Shown piece after piece: positions 27,020 through 36,999 of a stretch of 64,000 nt of DNA (position 1 is the first letter of the stretch; the number at the start of each line of letters is the position of its first letter). The stretch comes from an uncultured Bradyrhizobium sp. (lineage in GTDB: Bacteria > Pseudomonadota > Alphaproteobacteria > Rhizobiales > Xanthobacteraceae): positions 1-64,000 of the forward strand of contig NZ_CAKZJO010000043.1 in NCBI RefSeq assembly GCF_936943645.1, given 5' to 3'. The notes below the pieces were generated by a model, which worked only from the letters and a program-made list of their open reading frames with translations, was not told the origin of the DNA and did not search any database. The position numbers and the translations under genes are program-made.

Positions 27020-27073
27020 GGAGCCAAAGCCGGAAAAATTTGGATCGAGGTGCGAGCCGCAGTGCGCAGTTTC

Positions 27074-27200
27074 TCCTCCCTCTCCCGCTTGCGGGGGGAG
27101 GGGTTGGGGTGGGATGTCTCCACAAGCGAGAACCCCAAGAGGACAGAGCTCTCACCCGCGCCTGCGGCGCGACCTCTCCCGCAAGCGGGAGAGGTGAAGA
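27074..27200. repeat. Dispersed palindromic repeat, CTCTCCCGCAAGCGGGAGAGG type
   Basis: TCCCTCTCCCGCTTGCGGGGGGAGG at the left end and ACCTCTCCCGCAAGCGGGAGAGG at the right end are each palindromic. Each arm forms a hairpin, and the two ends also pair with one another. This type is abundant in Bradyrhizobium intergenic DNA by general knowledge. It separates dxs from the deoxyribosyltransferase gene. Confidence 0.8.
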
Positions 27201-27208
27201 GAGCAGCC

Positions 27209-29137
27209 TTAGGCGAGCTTGACCGTCTCGGCCTTGACGTCCTTGCCGAGCGCCTCGAACACCTTGGCGACGATGCCCTTGGCGTCGAGACCGGCGCGGC
27301 CGTACATCGCGGCGGGAGTGTCGTGGTCCTGGAACACGTCGGGCAGCACCATCGAGCGGAACTTGACCATGCCGGTGTCGAGCACGCCCTGATCGGTCAG
27401 GAACTGCGCGACATGCGAGCCGAAGCCGCCGATCGAGCCTTCCTCGATGGTGATCAGCACGTCGTGGTCACGGGCAAGCTTGAGCACCAGCTCGGTGTCG
27501 AGCGGCTTCATGAAGCGCGCATCGGCAATCGAGGTCGAGAGGCCATGGGCGGCGAGCTCGTCGGCCGCCTTCTCGCATTCGGCGAGACGGGTGCCGAAGG
27601 AGAGCAGGGCGATCTTGCTGCCCTGGCGGATCATGCGGCCCTTGCCGATCTCGAGCGGAATACCGACCTCGGGCATCTCGACGCCGCGGCCTTCGCCGCG
27701 CGGATAGCGCAGCGAGCTCGGACGGTCGTTGATCGCGACCTGGGTCGCCACCATGTGCACCAGCTCGGCTTCGTCGCTAGCTGCCATGATCACCATGTTC
27801 GGCAGACAGCCGAGATAGGCGTTGTCGAACGAGCCGGCATGGGTCGCGCCGTCGGCGCCGACGAGGCCGGCGCGGTCGATCGCGAAGCGGACGGGCAGGT
27901 TCTGGATCGCGACGTCGTGCACGATCTGGTCGTAGCCGCGCTGCAGGAAGGTCGAGTAGATCGCGCAGAACGGCTTGTAGCCCTCGGTCGCAAGACCGGC
28001 GGCGAAGGTCACCGCGTGCTGCTCGGCGATGCCGACGTCGAAGGTGCGGTCGGGGAAGGCCTTGTTGAAGATGTCGACGCCGGTGCCCGACGGCATCGCC
28101 GCGGTGATGGCGACGATCTTGTCGTCCTTCTGGGCTTCCTTGACGAGGCTCTGGCCGAACACGTTCTGGTAGGCCGGCGCGTTCGGCTTGGCTTTGGCTT
28201 GCGTGCCGGTCGCGACGTCGAACTTGACGACGGCGTGGTACTTGTCGGCGGAGGCTTCCGCCGGACCGTAGCCCTTGCCCTTCTGCGTCACGACGTGGAC
28301 CAGGATCGGGCCGGTCTCCATGTCGCGCACGTTCTTCAGAACGGGCAGCAGATGGTCGAGGTTATGGCCGTCGATCGGGCCGACGTAATAGAAACCGAGC
28401 TCCTCGAACAGCGTGCCGCCGTCCATCATGAAGCCGCGGGAGTATTCCTCGACGCGGTTGGCGCGGTTGGCAATGATCTTGGGCAGGCGCTTGTTGATCT
28501 GCTTGGCCGCCTCGCGCAGCGTGCGATAGGTCTTGCCGGAGTAGAGGCGCGACAGATAGGCGCTCATGGCGCCGACCGGCGGCGCGATCGACATGTCGTT
28601 GTCGTTGAGGATGACGATCAGGCGCGAGTTCATCGCGCCGGCATTGTTCATGGCCTCGTAAGCCATGCCCGCCGACATCGAGCCGTCACCGATCACGGCG
28701 ATAACGTTGTTCTTGCCGCCCGAGAGGTCGCGCGCGACGGCCATGCCGAGGCCGGCCGAAATCGAGGTCGAGGAGTGCGCCGCGCCGAACGGATCGTAAT
28801 CGCTCTCGCTGCGCTTGGTGAAGCCGGAGAGGCCGCCGCCGGTGCGCAAGGTGCGGATGCGGTCGCGGCGACCGGTGAGGATCTTGTGCGGATAGGCCTG
28901 ATGGCCGACGTCCCAAATCAGCCGGTCGCGCGGCGTGTCGAAGACGTAATGGATCGCGGTGGTGAGCTCGACCACGCCGAGACCCGCGCCGAAGTGACCA
29001 CCGGTCACCGAGACGGCATCGATGGTCTCCTGCCGCAGCTCGTCGGCAACCTGGCGAACCTGCTCGATCTTGAGCTTGCGCAGGTCTTCCGGCGTCCGAA
29101 TGGTGTCGAGAAGCGGCGTCTTGCTATATGCGTTCAC
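27209..29137 (-). CDS. dxs: 1-deoxy-D-xylulose-5-phosphate synthase
   Basis: A 642-residue thiamine-diphosphate enzyme, full length for DXS, which condenses pyruvate and glyceraldehyde-3-phosphate as the first step of the MEP isoprenoid pathway. Visible motifs are [17 protein letters not shown], the ThDP motif [18 protein letters not shown] continuing to LNDNDMSI, and the transketolase-like C-terminal half with [20 protein letters not shown] at 29137 has GGAAAT 6 bases upstream; TTG at 29149 is an in-frame alternative. It stands alone with a long leader region upstream. Confidence 0.96.
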   Translation of the reverse strand: MNAYSKTPLLDTIRTPEDLRKLKIEQVRQVADELRQETIDAVSVTGGHFGAGLGVVELTTAIHYVFDTPRDRLIWDVGHQAYPHKILTGRRDRIRTLRTGGGLSGFTKRSESDYDPFGAAHSSTSISAGLGMAVARDLSGGKNNVIAVIGDGSMSAGMAYEAMNNAGAMNSRLIVILNDNDMSIAPPVGAMSAYLSRLYSGKTYRTLREAAKQINKRLPKIIANRANRVEEYSRGFMMDGGTLFEELGFYYVGPIDGHNLDHLLPVLKNVRDMETGPILVHVVTQKGKGYGPAEASADKYHAVVKFDVATGTQAKAKPNAPAYQNVFGQSLVKEAQKDDKIVAITAAMPSGTGVDIFNKAFPDRTFDVGIAEQHAVTFAAGLATEGYKPFCAIYSTFLQRGYDQIVHDVAIQNLPVRFAIDRAGLVGADGATHAGSFDNAYLGCLPNMVIMAASDEAELVHMVATQVAINDRPSSLRYPRGEGRGVEMPEVGIPLEIGKGRMIRQGSKIALLSFGTRLAECEKAADELAAHGLSTSIADARFMKPLDTELVLKLARDHDVLITIEEGSIGGFGSHVAQFLTDQGVLDTGMVKFRSMVLPDVFQDHDTPAAMYGRAGLDAKGIVAKVFEALGKDVKAETVKLA

Positions 29138-29765
29138 GGCGATTTCCAATTTGTCAGCGCCGGAAGGTCATTCCGGTGCGCGATGGGTTTGCACAATATC
29201 GGCGCAGCGCGAGTCCTCAAACCGTCGGAGCCACCTGCATGGGGCCAAGCTTCTTCTTCAAGCTGACAACCCCGTCTTCAAGCTTAGGTAAGCTTAAGTG
29301 CGCTCCGGTTCAGTCTCTGTGATCCCTGTCACTTAGATCGGCTTCGTCCGTCCCAGCCAATTTCATTAGCAGTTTGAAGCGCTTGTCGTCGGTAATCGGT
29401 GCCCACGCAAGGCTTGCAAAAAGCCACACTCCGCGCAGCTTTACACCAAAGCTTGGGCCAAAGCCAACCCGCCGGACCGATTAGGGGTATGCAGGTGCAA
29501 CTGCCGGGCCAGAGTGGTTAACCGCGGGCGGGGACCGGGGGTTCCTGGCCTGCCCGGTTCTTTGGCGGCTTTTTGGACCGAATGAGCGCCTTTTTGGTCC
29601 GCGAAGAGGGCTGATCCGCAACTGGGGTCCAGGCCCGTCCGGATGGAACCACGGCCTGCCGGAAGGCAGGGCACCGTGCAATCACGAAAGCGAGACGGAC
29701 GGCGGTGCCTCGCCGCGAAGAAATTTCACGGAAACGCGGTCGGCAACGGATTGGGAAGGGGCGGC
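29138..29765. other. Gene-free region between dxs and xseB
   Basis: About 630 bases without a credible ORF; the translations available are compositionally unlike proteins. It must hold the dxs promoter (minus strand). A short palindrome GCCTGCCGGAAGGCAGGGC is at about 29653-29671, and repeated TTTTTGG tracts occur near 29570-29605. I see no tRNA and no recognised riboswitch. Confidence 0.5.
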
Positions 29766-30017
29766 CTACTGGACGTCGAGCGGAGCCGTGCCGGCGGCCT
29801 GACCGCTGGCATCGGTGGTGATCTTGTCGACGCGCGCCTCGGCCTGGCGCAGCAATTCCTCGCAGCGGCGCTTCAGCGCCTCGCCGCGCTCGTAGATCGT
29901 CACGGATTCCTCGAGCGGCACCTTGCCATCCTCGAGCCGCTTCACGATCGTTTCGAGTTCCTCGATCGCGCGCTCGAAGGTGAGCCTGGAGACGTCGACT
30001 TGGGTGTTTTCGGCCAT
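29766..30017 (-). CDS. xseB: Exodeoxyribonuclease VII small subunit
   Basis: An 83-residue acidic helical protein matching XseB: LTFERAIEELETIVKRLEDGKVPLEESV and IYERGEALKRRCEELLRQAEARV. XseB assembles with XseA into exonuclease VII, which degrades single-stranded DNA. The XseA gene is not in the window. The gene is 73 bases downstream of the histone-deacetylase-like gene on the same strand, so it may be co-transcribed. Confidence 0.95.
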   Translation of the reverse strand: MAENTQVDVSRLTFERAIEELETIVKRLEDGKVPLEESVTIYERGEALKRRCEELLRQAEARVDKITTDASGQAAGTAPLDVQ

Positions 30018-30090
30018 ATCCGTTTCCGATCGCCCGATTCGCTTGACCCGCAGTGAAGGCGGGTTTTGCGGGCTTAATGTGGCGGGTGCG

Positions 30091-31020
30091 TCAAGCGCCC
30101 ATCAGGGCGCCGACATGCGCCGTAACAGATTCTTTCAGTCCTTGCAGGTCATAGCCGCCCTCGAGCACGGACACAACGCGTCCTCCCGCGGTCTTGTCGG
30201 CGAGATCCATTAGCTTGCGCGTCACCCAGGCATAGTCCTCCGCGCGCAGATTCAGCGAGGCCAGCGGATCGCGGTAATGCGCGTCGAAGCCGGCGGAGAT
30301 GACCACGAGCTCGGGGCTGAATTTTTCGAGCTGCGGCAGGATCAAATTCTCGAACGCGGAGCGGAATTCCGGTCCGCCGTCCTCGGAGGCGAGCGGCGCG
30401 TTGACGATGGTGTCGTGATCGCCCCGCTCGCCCTTGGCGCCGGTGCCCGGAAACAGAGGCATCTGGTGCGTCGAGCAATACATCACGGTGGGATCGGACC
30501 AGAAGATGTCCTGCGTGCCATTGCCGTGATGCACGTCGAAATCGACGATGGCGGCGCGCTTGATGCCGAATTTGCGCTGCGCGTGGCGCGCGGCAATCGC
30601 GACATTGTCGAAGAAGCAGAAGCCCATCGGCTTGCCGATCTCGGCGTGATGTCCGGGCGGGCGCACCGCGACGAAGGCGTTGCGATGCTCGCCGTTCATC
30701 ACCGCTTCGGTCGCTGCGACCGCGCCGCCGACGCCGCGCATCACCGCTTCCCACGTGCCGGGGGACATCGAGGTGTCGCCGTCGATATAGACCTGCCCGC
30801 TGCTGGGCGCGATGTGGCGCAGCTCGGTGACGTAATGCTCGTTGTGGCAGAGCGTGACGAGATCGAGGTCGCCCTCCGGCGCCAGATCGCGCGCCAGGAA
30901 CTGGAAGCGCTCATGCGACAGCGCTTCTTCCACGGCACGCAGGCGATCGGGCCTTTCAGGGTGTCCCGGTGGGGTGACGTGGTCGAGGCAGGCCTTGTGG
31001 GAGAGAAGAAGCGTGCTCAT
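30091..31020 (-). CDS. Histone deacetylase family protein (class II HDAC-like amidohydrolase)
   Basis: A 309-residue member of the arginase/deacetylase superfamily. It has RPPGHHAE with the catalytic His pair, DFDVHHGNGTQDIF with zinc Asp and His ligands, GFDAHYRDPLA with the third zinc Asp, and a final GGYDLQGL. Bacterial relatives deacetylate acetylated polyamines or proteins. The ATG at 31020 (MSTLLLSHKACLDH) is chosen because the family core begins there; the reading frame is open further upstream. xseB follows. Confidence 0.92.
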   Translation of the reverse strand: MSTLLLSHKACLDHVTPPGHPERPDRLRAVEEALSHERFQFLARDLAPEGDLDLVTLCHNEHYVTELRHIAPSSGQVYIDGDTSMSPGTWEAVMRGVGGAVAATEAVMNGEHRNAFVAVRPPGHHAEIGKPMGFCFFDNVAIAARHAQRKFGIKRAAIVDFDVHHGNGTQDIFWSDPTVMYCSTHQMPLFPGTGAKGERGDHDTIVNAPLASEDGGPEFRSAFENLILPQLEKFSPELVVISAGFDAHYRDPLASLNLRAEDYAWVTRKLMDLADKTAGGRVVSVLEGGYDLQGLKESVTAHVGALMGA

Positions 31021-31149
31021 CAGGTCGGCCTCACAGGAAACGGGCTCTTGTCGTCGCTTGACGCATCCGGCGCCAAAACGCAACGCCTGACACAATCTAT
31101 GCGCTTGGATGGCAATGGCAAAGGGGCGAGCCGGCCCGATTGATCCGGA

Positions 31150-32811
31150 TCAATTCACCCGCAGGATACGGGTGGGCGGTAGCGGACCGATCGGCCCGTG
31201 CGCCCGGAAGAACGCGAACAGCGCGTCCGCGTCGTAGCCGCCATATTGCGGCGAGGTGCCCTGTTTGGCGACGGTAAAACCGTCGCCGCCGACGGCGAGG
31301 TAATCGTTGAGGGTGATGCGGTAGCCGCTTCCAGGTTCGATCGGCCGGCCGCTCAGCATCATCCGCTCGGGTATCACGCGCTCACCGAATGGCTTGGACG
31401 CATCCCAGGCATAGCTGAATCCGTTCGAGACCTGGAGGATCCGCGGCCGCTTCGGGTCGAGCCATTGCTGCTCCAGCATGTCCTTGAGCTGGCTGCCGGT
31501 CAGCGTCATCGTGACGAGGCGGTTGCGGAACGGCTGGCTGGCGAAGACGTCTCCGAAGGATATCGCCCCGTTTTCTTTCGGCACGATATCGGTGCGTATG
31601 CCGCCGGGATTGGTGAGCGCGATGACGGCGCTGCCATCCTTGGCCGACCTGGTCGCGGCAAGCTGCGCGTCCGCGATGACGTCGCCGAGCGCGCTTTCGC
31701 CGGCTTCATTCGGCATGCGCGACAGCGTCTCAGTCACCGATCCCGCCGGCCGGTTGGCGATCGGCGCGGATACCCGGTCGTAGGCGTCGATCAGCGCGGT
31801 CTGCTCGGGATCCTTCGCGAGCGAAGCGTTGGCGACGAGCATATTGTCGGCCTTGGCGCTGACGATGTCGCGCGTGCCGGGATCGAGCTTGAGGTCGATC
31901 GCGGTGACCAGCGTACCGTATTTGTCGCCGCTGGTGACCAGCCGCCCGTCGATGTCGCAGACATAGGCGCGGTGGGTGTGGCCGCTGACGACCACGTCGA
32001 CGGCGCGGTCGAACTTCTTGACGATATCGACGATGGGCCCCGTGATCCCTGGGCATTCGTTGTAGTCGCCGGCGGGCTCGCCGCCCTGGTGGATCAGCAC
32101 CACGATCGCTTCGACGCCGCGCGCCTTCAACTGCGCGACCTGCGCGTTCACCGTCTCCGCTTCGTCGCGGAATTCGAGCCCGGCGATGCCCGCGGGCGAG
32201 ACGATGCCCGCCGTCTCCTTCAAGGTCAGCCCGATGAAGGCGACGGGGATGCCGTCGAATTCCCTGATCTCGTAGGGCGGCAGCACGCTTTTACCGGTCG
32301 CTGTCTCCACGGTGGACGCCGCGAGATAGCGGAATTTGGCGCCGGTGAAGGGATGTGGTCCCTGGCAGCCGTCGACCGGATGGCACCCGCCGTTCTGCAT
32401 CCTGAGCAGCTCGGCCTTGCCCTCGTCGAATTCGTGGTTGCCGACGGAGGTGATCGCAAGCCCCATCATCGAGAGCGCCTCGATCGAGGGCTCGTCGTGA
32501 AACATCGCCGACAGGAACGGGCTCGCGCCGATCAGATCGCCGGCGGCGACGAAGATCGTGTTCTTGTGTCCTTCGCGCAGCTGCTTGACCAGCGTCGCCA
32601 TGTATTCGGCCCCGCCGGCCGCGACCATCACCTTCTTGCTTTTGTCCTCGGGATCGCTGATGCGGATGCCGCCCGGCGGCGGGCGCAGATTGCCGTGGAA
32701 GTCGTTGATCGCAAGGATCCGCAACTCGACGGCGGCGGCGGTCTGGGCCGCAGCGGGGAGGGCAAAGGTGAGCGTCAGCGCGAGAGCGGCAAGGATGGAT
32801 CGGTATCGCAT
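31150..32811 (-). CDS. Bifunctional metallophosphatase/5'-nucleotidase
   Basis: A 553-residue exported protein with a Sec signal (ILAALALTLTFALPAAAQ). The N-terminal metallophosphoesterase domain carries AINDFHGNLRPP, GNHEFDEG and VVSGHTHRAY. The C-terminal 5'-nucleotidase domain is about residues 340-540 (ALTNPGGIRTDI and the final YLAVGGDGFT). UshA-type enzymes hydrolyse periplasmic nucleotides to nucleosides for uptake. The ATG at 32811 matches the signal peptide. No partner gene is adjacent. Confidence 0.93.
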   Translation of the reverse strand: MRYRSILAALALTLTFALPAAAQTAAAVELRILAINDFHGNLRPPPGGIRISDPEDKSKKVMVAAGGAEYMATLVKQLREGHKNTIFVAAGDLIGASPFLSAMFHDEPSIEALSMMGLAITSVGNHEFDEGKAELLRMQNGGCHPVDGCQGPHPFTGAKFRYLAASTVETATGKSVLPPYEIREFDGIPVAFIGLTLKETAGIVSPAGIAGLEFRDEAETVNAQVAQLKARGVEAIVVLIHQGGEPAGDYNECPGITGPIVDIVKKFDRAVDVVVSGHTHRAYVCDIDGRLVTSGDKYGTLVTAIDLKLDPGTRDIVSAKADNMLVANASLAKDPEQTALIDAYDRVSAPIANRPAGSVTETLSRMPNEAGESALGDVIADAQLAATRSAKDGSAVIALTNPGGIRTDIVPKENGAISFGDVFASQPFRNRLVTMTLTGSQLKDMLEQQWLDPKRPRILQVSNGFSYAWDASKPFGERVIPERMMLSGRPIEPGSGYRITLNDYLAVGGDGFTVAKQGTSPQYGGYDADALFAFFRAHGPIGPLPPTRILRVN

Positions 32812-32899
32812 GGAACCAGATTAGTCGGTCCGCGCGAAGATTTCACGAAGCATTGTCGTGAACGTGCGGGATGAGAGATCTGTCCTCAACCACGGTCTC

Positions 32900-32974
32900 G
32901 TAGGGTGGGCAAAGCGGAGCGTGCCCACGTCTTAAGGCGTGGGCACGGCGCAAGTGCGCCTTTGCCCACCCTGC
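32900..32974. repeat. Dispersed palindromic repeat, second GTAGGGTGGGCAAAGCG copy
   Basis: GTAGGGTGGGCAAAGCGGAG on the left and CGCCTTTGCCCACCCTGC on the right, with an internal CCCACG/CGTGGG pair, reproduce the element at 242-331. The near identity of both copies shows that they belong to one repeat family. Confidence 0.8.
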
Positions 32975-33002
32975 GATTCTGTTGGCTTGGCGCGGGTTCG
33001 CC

Positions 33003-33761
33003 CTACCGCTTCTTCCGGTTCGCGAACGCGTTGAACGCAGCCACCGCTTCGTCCGACTTCAGCCGCTCGCCGAACAGATGGCCTTCCTGGTCGATGCGGC
33101 GGGTGAGCTCTTCGGCCGGCGCGCGCAGCAGCTTGCGCGAGGTTGCGACCGCCTCGGCCGGCAGGCGGCAGATATCGCGCGCCACCTTGCGCGCCTCGAC
33201 CTCCGTATGTCCCGGCGACACCACGGAGTTGACGAAGCCGGCGGCATGGGCCTCCGCGGCGGAGAAGGTCCGCCCCATCACCAGCATGGCGAAGGCGCGC
33301 TGATAGCCCATCGTGTTCGGCATCAAGAGGCTGGCTGCGCCGACCGGCACCAGGCCGAGATGGATGTAGGGTGCGGAAAAGGTCGCAGCGTTCGAGGCGA
33401 GCACGTAGTCGCAATGAAACAGCATCACCGTGCCCATGCCGATCGAGGCGCCGTCGACGGCCGCGATGATCGGCTTGACGTTGAGGGCGAGCGAATAGAG
33501 AAACTTGGCGCCTTCCGACAGCGTCTCCGGGCGCGATGTGTCGGCGTGCATGAAATCGTCGATGTCGTCGCCGGCGGTGAACACGCCGGAGCCGCCGGTG
33601 ATGATCATGCAGCGGATATCGGGGTTGTTCTGCGCGGTGTCGATCGCGCGACCCATTTCCCGGTACATGTCCTGGGTGATCGCGTTCTTCTTGCCCGGGC
33701 GTCGCAGGGTGATCACACGCGTTCCGCGCTCTTCGGTGACGACGATGTTGCCGTTCGGCAT
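33003..33761 (-). CDS. Enoyl-CoA hydratase/isomerase family protein
   Basis: A 252-residue crotonase. The N-terminal RPGKKNAITQDMYREM is the family start, DDIDDF is the substrate-side acidic patch, and AAVDGASIGMGTVMLFHCD carries the oxyanion-hole Gly residues. The C-terminal helices end in ANRKKR. The canonical first catalytic Glu position (near AAGFVN) is not evident, so it may act as a hydratase, isomerase or thioesterase-like crotonase on acyl-CoA. The ATG at 33761 fits. No beta-oxidation partners are directly adjacent. Confidence 0.88.
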   Translation of the reverse strand: MPNGNIVVTEERGTRVITLRRPGKKNAITQDMYREMGRAIDTAQNNPDIRCMIITGGSGVFTAGDDIDDFMHADTSRPETLSEGAKFLYSLALNVKPIIAAVDGASIGMGTVMLFHCDYVLASNAATFSAPYIHLGLVPVGAASLLMPNTMGYQRAFAMLVMGRTFSAAEAHAAGFVNSVVSPGHTEVEARKVARDICRLPAEAVATSRKLLRAPAEELTRRIDQEGHLFGERLKSDEAVAAFNAFANRKKR

Positions 33762-33932
33762 GAGAACTCCCTGCGAGTCGCCGCGACGCTTGCCGCTTTG
33801 CGAGCCTCGCCGAGCATCAGCCTACATCATCCCGCAGGCGTGCCAATGCGCTGGGTCAAAGTTTTCGCCGCCGGATTTGGCGAGGCCGCGCATGGCAGCC
33901 GTCGCCGTCACGCATCGCAACAATCGGCTCCA

Positions 33933-34421
33933 ATGTTTCGTTTGAAAAACCGCTGGTTGTGGTGCACGATCCCGTGGTTCCATTTGACCGATTGCCCGAT
34001 CGATGATTGTCGCGGCCTGTTCGTGGACCGGCTCGATCCGCGCCTTGGCTGCGCGGCGTCGATGACGAGCCAGGCGGCGGCGCTGCTCGTTCTCCTGCAG
34101 AGCGCGAGCCCGACCATGCTGCTGCTGTGCTGCGCCGTTTATGGCTTCTCGATCGGCAACATGATCACGTTCCCGCCCCTGATCATCCAGCGCGAGATCG
34201 GCGCAGGCGCCTTCGCAGCTGCTATGGGATTGGGCACCTCGATCAGCGGCGTCGTCAGCGCCTTCGGTCCAGGGCTCGTCGGCGTGGTGCGCAGCCTCAC
34301 CGGCAACTGCACGACGGCTTTTGCGCTGTGTGTCGCGCTCGATCTGGTGGCCGCCGGCCTCGTGCTGTGGCGGCCGGGGAGGAGGCTGGAAGATTCTCAC
34401 ACTCTATCACCGTCACCCTGA
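33933..34421 (+). pseudogene. Truncated MFS transporter remnant
   Basis: The reading frame (162 codons) encodes only the C-terminal third of a major facilitator permease. From DRLDPRLGCAASMTSQAAAL to VALDLVAAGLVLWRPG it has four hydrophobic helices that match MFS helices 9-12. The N-terminal eight helices are absent. The first 25 residues (FRLKNRWLWCTIPWFH) look like unrelated DNA read through. A repeat element begins at its 3' end. It is probably a relic left by deletion; a functional small protein is unlikely. Confidence 0.6.
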
Positions 34422-34543
34422 GGTGGCCGCTTCTTCAGCGGCCCTCGAAGGGCGACGGCCCGGCTGCGATATCTCGGCCGCTCATCCTTCGAGGCTCTCC
34501 ATGCGACGCTTTGCGTCGCATGGCTCGCACCTCAGGATGACGG
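34412..34543. repeat. Dispersed palindromic repeat, GTCATCCTGAGGTG type
   Basis: The left end GTCACCCTGAGGTGG pairs with the right end CACCTCAGGATGAC, with one mismatch. An inner perfect palindrome GCGACGC/GCGTCGC forms a second hairpin. It sits between the MFS remnant and the acyl-CoA dehydrogenase stop codon and has the form of a rhizobial intergenic mosaic element. Confidence 0.75.
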
Positions 34544-34545
34544 AC

Positions 34546-36324
34546 TTACCCCAGCAGCACCGCATCCGCCGCCGCGACCGACTCCGCGCTCTCCGTCACC
34601 GTGCGCTCGAGCGCGCCGGCCTGCACGGTGATGTTCTCGGCGAAGAAGCGGGCGAGCGAGACATAGCGCGCGGCGTCCGTGTTGCCGTCGGCTTTCGCGG
34701 CCAGTGCCTCGGAGGCGAGCAGGCAGCCGCCGAGCGTCGCGCCGAATTGCTGCAGATAGGGCGTTGCGCCGGCCAGCGCCTCGTTCGGCGCAGACGTCAC
34801 GCGCTCCAGCAGCCATTTGCTGCTGCGCGTCAATGCGTCGAGCGCTTCACGCAGTTTTGCCCCGGTGGTGCCGAAGGCGGGATCGTTGGAGGCTTCAACC
34901 TGTTTGACGGTGGCCGCGAGCTCGTCGAGCAGCGCCCACACCGAGGCGCCGCCGTTGGCCGCCAGCTTGCGCGTGACGAGATCAATCGCCTGGATGCCGT
35001 TGGTGCCCTCGTAGATCGCGGTGATGCGCGCATCGCGATAATGCTGCGCGGCACCGGTCTCCTCGATGAAGCCCATGCCGCCATGGATCTGCACGCCGAG
35101 ATAGGCGACCTCGTTGCCGATGTCGGTGGAATAGCCTTTTGCCATCGGCGTCAGCAGCGCCGCGCGCGCGGCGGAATCGGCGCGCACCTTGGGGTCCTTG
35201 GCGCGGGTCGAGACGTCGATCGCGACCGCAGTGGCATAGCAGATGGTGCGCGCGGCGGCGGTCTGCGCCCGCATCCGCATCAGCATGCGCTTGACGTCCG
35301 GATGCACGAAGATCGCGTCCGAGCCGTCGCCCTTCTTGCCGACCGCGCGGCCCTGCTTGCGCTCCTGCGCGTAAGACAGCGCCTGCTGATAAGCGCGATC
35401 GGCAACGCCGACGCCTTCCAGGCCGACGCCGAGGCGGGCCTGGTTCATCATCGTGAACATGCAGCGCATGCCCTGGTTCTCTTCGCCGATCAAAAAGCCG
35501 ATCGCGCCGCCATGGTCGCCCATGGTCATGGTGCAGGTCGGCGAGGCATGCATGCCGAGCTTGTGCTCGACGCCGGAGGCGAAGATGTCGTTGCGGGCGC
35601 CGAGCGAGCCGTCGGCATTGACCATGAACTTCGGCACGAGGAACAGCGAGATGCCCTTGGTCCCAGCGGGCGCGTCCGGCAGGCGCGCCAGCACGAAATG
35701 CACGATGTTGTCGGTCATGTCGTGCTCGCCATAGGTGATGAAGATCTTCGTCCCCTTGATGCGATAGGTGCCGTCGGCCTGCTTCTCGGCGCGGGTGCGC
35801 AGCGCGCCGACGTCGGAGCCGGCCTGCGGCTCGGTCAGCTGCATGGTGCCGGTCCATTCGCCGGAGACGAGCTTTTCCAGATAGATCGTCTTCAGCTCGT
35901 CACTGCCATGCGCATCCAGCGCCTCGATCGCCGAGGCCGTCAGCAGCGGGCAGAGGCCGAAGGCGACGTTGGCGGCGCTCCAGATCTCGGTGCAGGCGGC
36001 ATTGATCGCGATCGGCAGGCCCTGGCCGCCGAAATCTTCCGGGCCGGACACCGCGTTCCAGCCGCCCTCGGTCCAGCGCTTGTAGGCGTCCGGCCAGCCC
36101 GGCGCGGTCGTGACCTTGCCGGCATCGAGCTTGATGCCGTGCTCGTCGCCGACTTTGTTCAGCGGGGCGAGCACGTCGGTTGCGAACTTTCCGGCTTCCT
36201 CCAGCACGGCCGCGGCGATATCCGTGTCGAAATCACCGTAATGACCGGCCTCCACGGCGGCCTTGAGGCCGGCGCCATGGTTGAGCGACAGCAGCATGTC
36301 ATTGATCGGCGCGCGGTAGGTCAT
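34546..36324 (-). CDS. Acyl-CoA dehydrogenase with extended C-terminal domain
   Basis: A 592-residue protein, the length of the long acyl-CoA dehydrogenase subgroup that includes DmdC-like enzymes. It has a DUF-like N-terminal segment, MQLTEPQAGSDVGALRT (FAD/substrate site), and KGTKIFITYGEHD. AIYEGTNGIQAIDLVTRK carries the catalytic Glu, and an additional 120-residue C-terminal helical domain follows. It oxidises an acyl-CoA to the trans-2-enoyl-CoA with electrons passed to ETF. The substrate chain is unknown. The ATG at 36324 fits the family start (TYRAPINDMLLSL). Confidence 0.92.
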   Translation of the reverse strand: MTYRAPINDMLLSLNHGAGLKAAVEAGHYGDFDTDIAAAVLEEAGKFATDVLAPLNKVGDEHGIKLDAGKVTTAPGWPDAYKRWTEGGWNAVSGPEDFGGQGLPIAINAACTEIWSAANVAFGLCPLLTASAIEALDAHGSDELKTIYLEKLVSGEWTGTMQLTEPQAGSDVGALRTRAEKQADGTYRIKGTKIFITYGEHDMTDNIVHFVLARLPDAPAGTKGISLFLVPKFMVNADGSLGARNDIFASGVEHKLGMHASPTCTMTMGDHGGAIGFLIGEENQGMRCMFTMMNQARLGVGLEGVGVADRAYQQALSYAQERKQGRAVGKKGDGSDAIFVHPDVKRMLMRMRAQTAAARTICYATAVAIDVSTRAKDPKVRADSAARAALLTPMAKGYSTDIGNEVAYLGVQIHGGMGFIEETGAAQHYRDARITAIYEGTNGIQAIDLVTRKLAANGGASVWALLDELAATVKQVEASNDPAFGTTGAKLREALDALTRSSKWLLERVTSAPNEALAGATPYLQQFGATLGGCLLASEALAAKADGNTDAARYVSLARFFAENITVQAGALERTVTESAESVAAADAVLLG

Positions 36325-36574
36325 GGTTCACTCCCGTGGACAGATATTGCCGCCGTATTCCCATGAAACGGGAGAGGTCTCAATGGGTGCGATACGGCAC
36401 CGCATCGGAATTCTACCCGCCCCTATAATCCCCATAATAAGGTGTGGCGCGGCTCCCGGCCGGCACCTGTGGTATTTTGCCCCTTCAGGCGGTTGAAATG
36501 CCGCTTCTCTCCCTATAGACCGGCAACACTCGAGGGAATCTGCGGTAGCCCGGTCTTCCGCCGTTCCCCGCTGA

Positions 36575-36649
36575 TGGGGCGTAGCCAAGCGGTAAGGCAG
36601 CGGATTTTGATTCCGCCATTCGGAGGTTCGATCCCTCCCGCCCCAGCCA
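36575..36649 (+). tRNA. tRNA-Gln (anticodon TTG)
   Basis: TGGGGCG (36575-36581) pairs with CGCCCCA (36639-36645) as the acceptor stem. The D-arm follows (AGCCAAGCGGTAAGGC). The anticodon loop contains TTTTGAT, giving anticodon TTG (Gln), and GGTTCGATCC is the T-loop. The 3' CCA is encoded. It stands alone between the acyl-CoA dehydrogenase promoter and the permease operon. Confidence 0.96.
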
Positions 36650-36999
36650 GCAGCTCCGCGGGTCCTGAAATTGCTGGCGCAACGCCTTGCTGGGGATCTG
36701 CTGCACCGATCTGCAACACGTTGCCGCTGGCACCGGGGCGCTCTGTCGGCTTTTGCCATGCTCGCAGCTGGAGGCTTGCCGCTGGCTCGAGAACCCTGTT
36801 GCAACTCTGCATGAGGCACGAGGCGCTGCGAAGGGGCGAAGATTGATCAATCGCAAATCGAGTTGGCGGTCCGGCGCATAAGCTTTCGCGACGACCGGTG
36901 GGGCGGCAATCGCCGGGGGCCGAAGCGCTCTCCGGAAGGTGGTCGCGCTTACGAGGGGATCGCCCCCGCTGCCGGACGATCGGGGAAAGGCCTGGCCGC
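36650..36999 (+). other. Leader region between tRNA-Gln and the permease operon
   Basis: About 350 bases without a credible gene; ORFs here lack coding character. A perfect 12-base palindrome GATTGATCAATC is at 36841-36852, which could be an operator for the following permease operon. No regulator gene is visible nearby, unlike typical ars loci. Confidence 0.45.

Noticed and set aside
27079..27200. A CRISPR-like cluster in the repeated CTCTCCCGC region
   Set aside because: There are only two palindromic arms, with no regularly spaced unique spacers; it is a dispersed palindromic repeat.
26525..29266. A 913-codon plus-strand ORF opposite dxs
   Set aside because: Antisense of dxs and the deoxyribosyltransferase, with no domain evidence.
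36485..36999. Possible short ORFs or an ArsR-like gene upstream of the permease
   Set aside because: No regulator motif is visible in any frame, and the region includes a tRNA gene; the ORFs are not coding-like.
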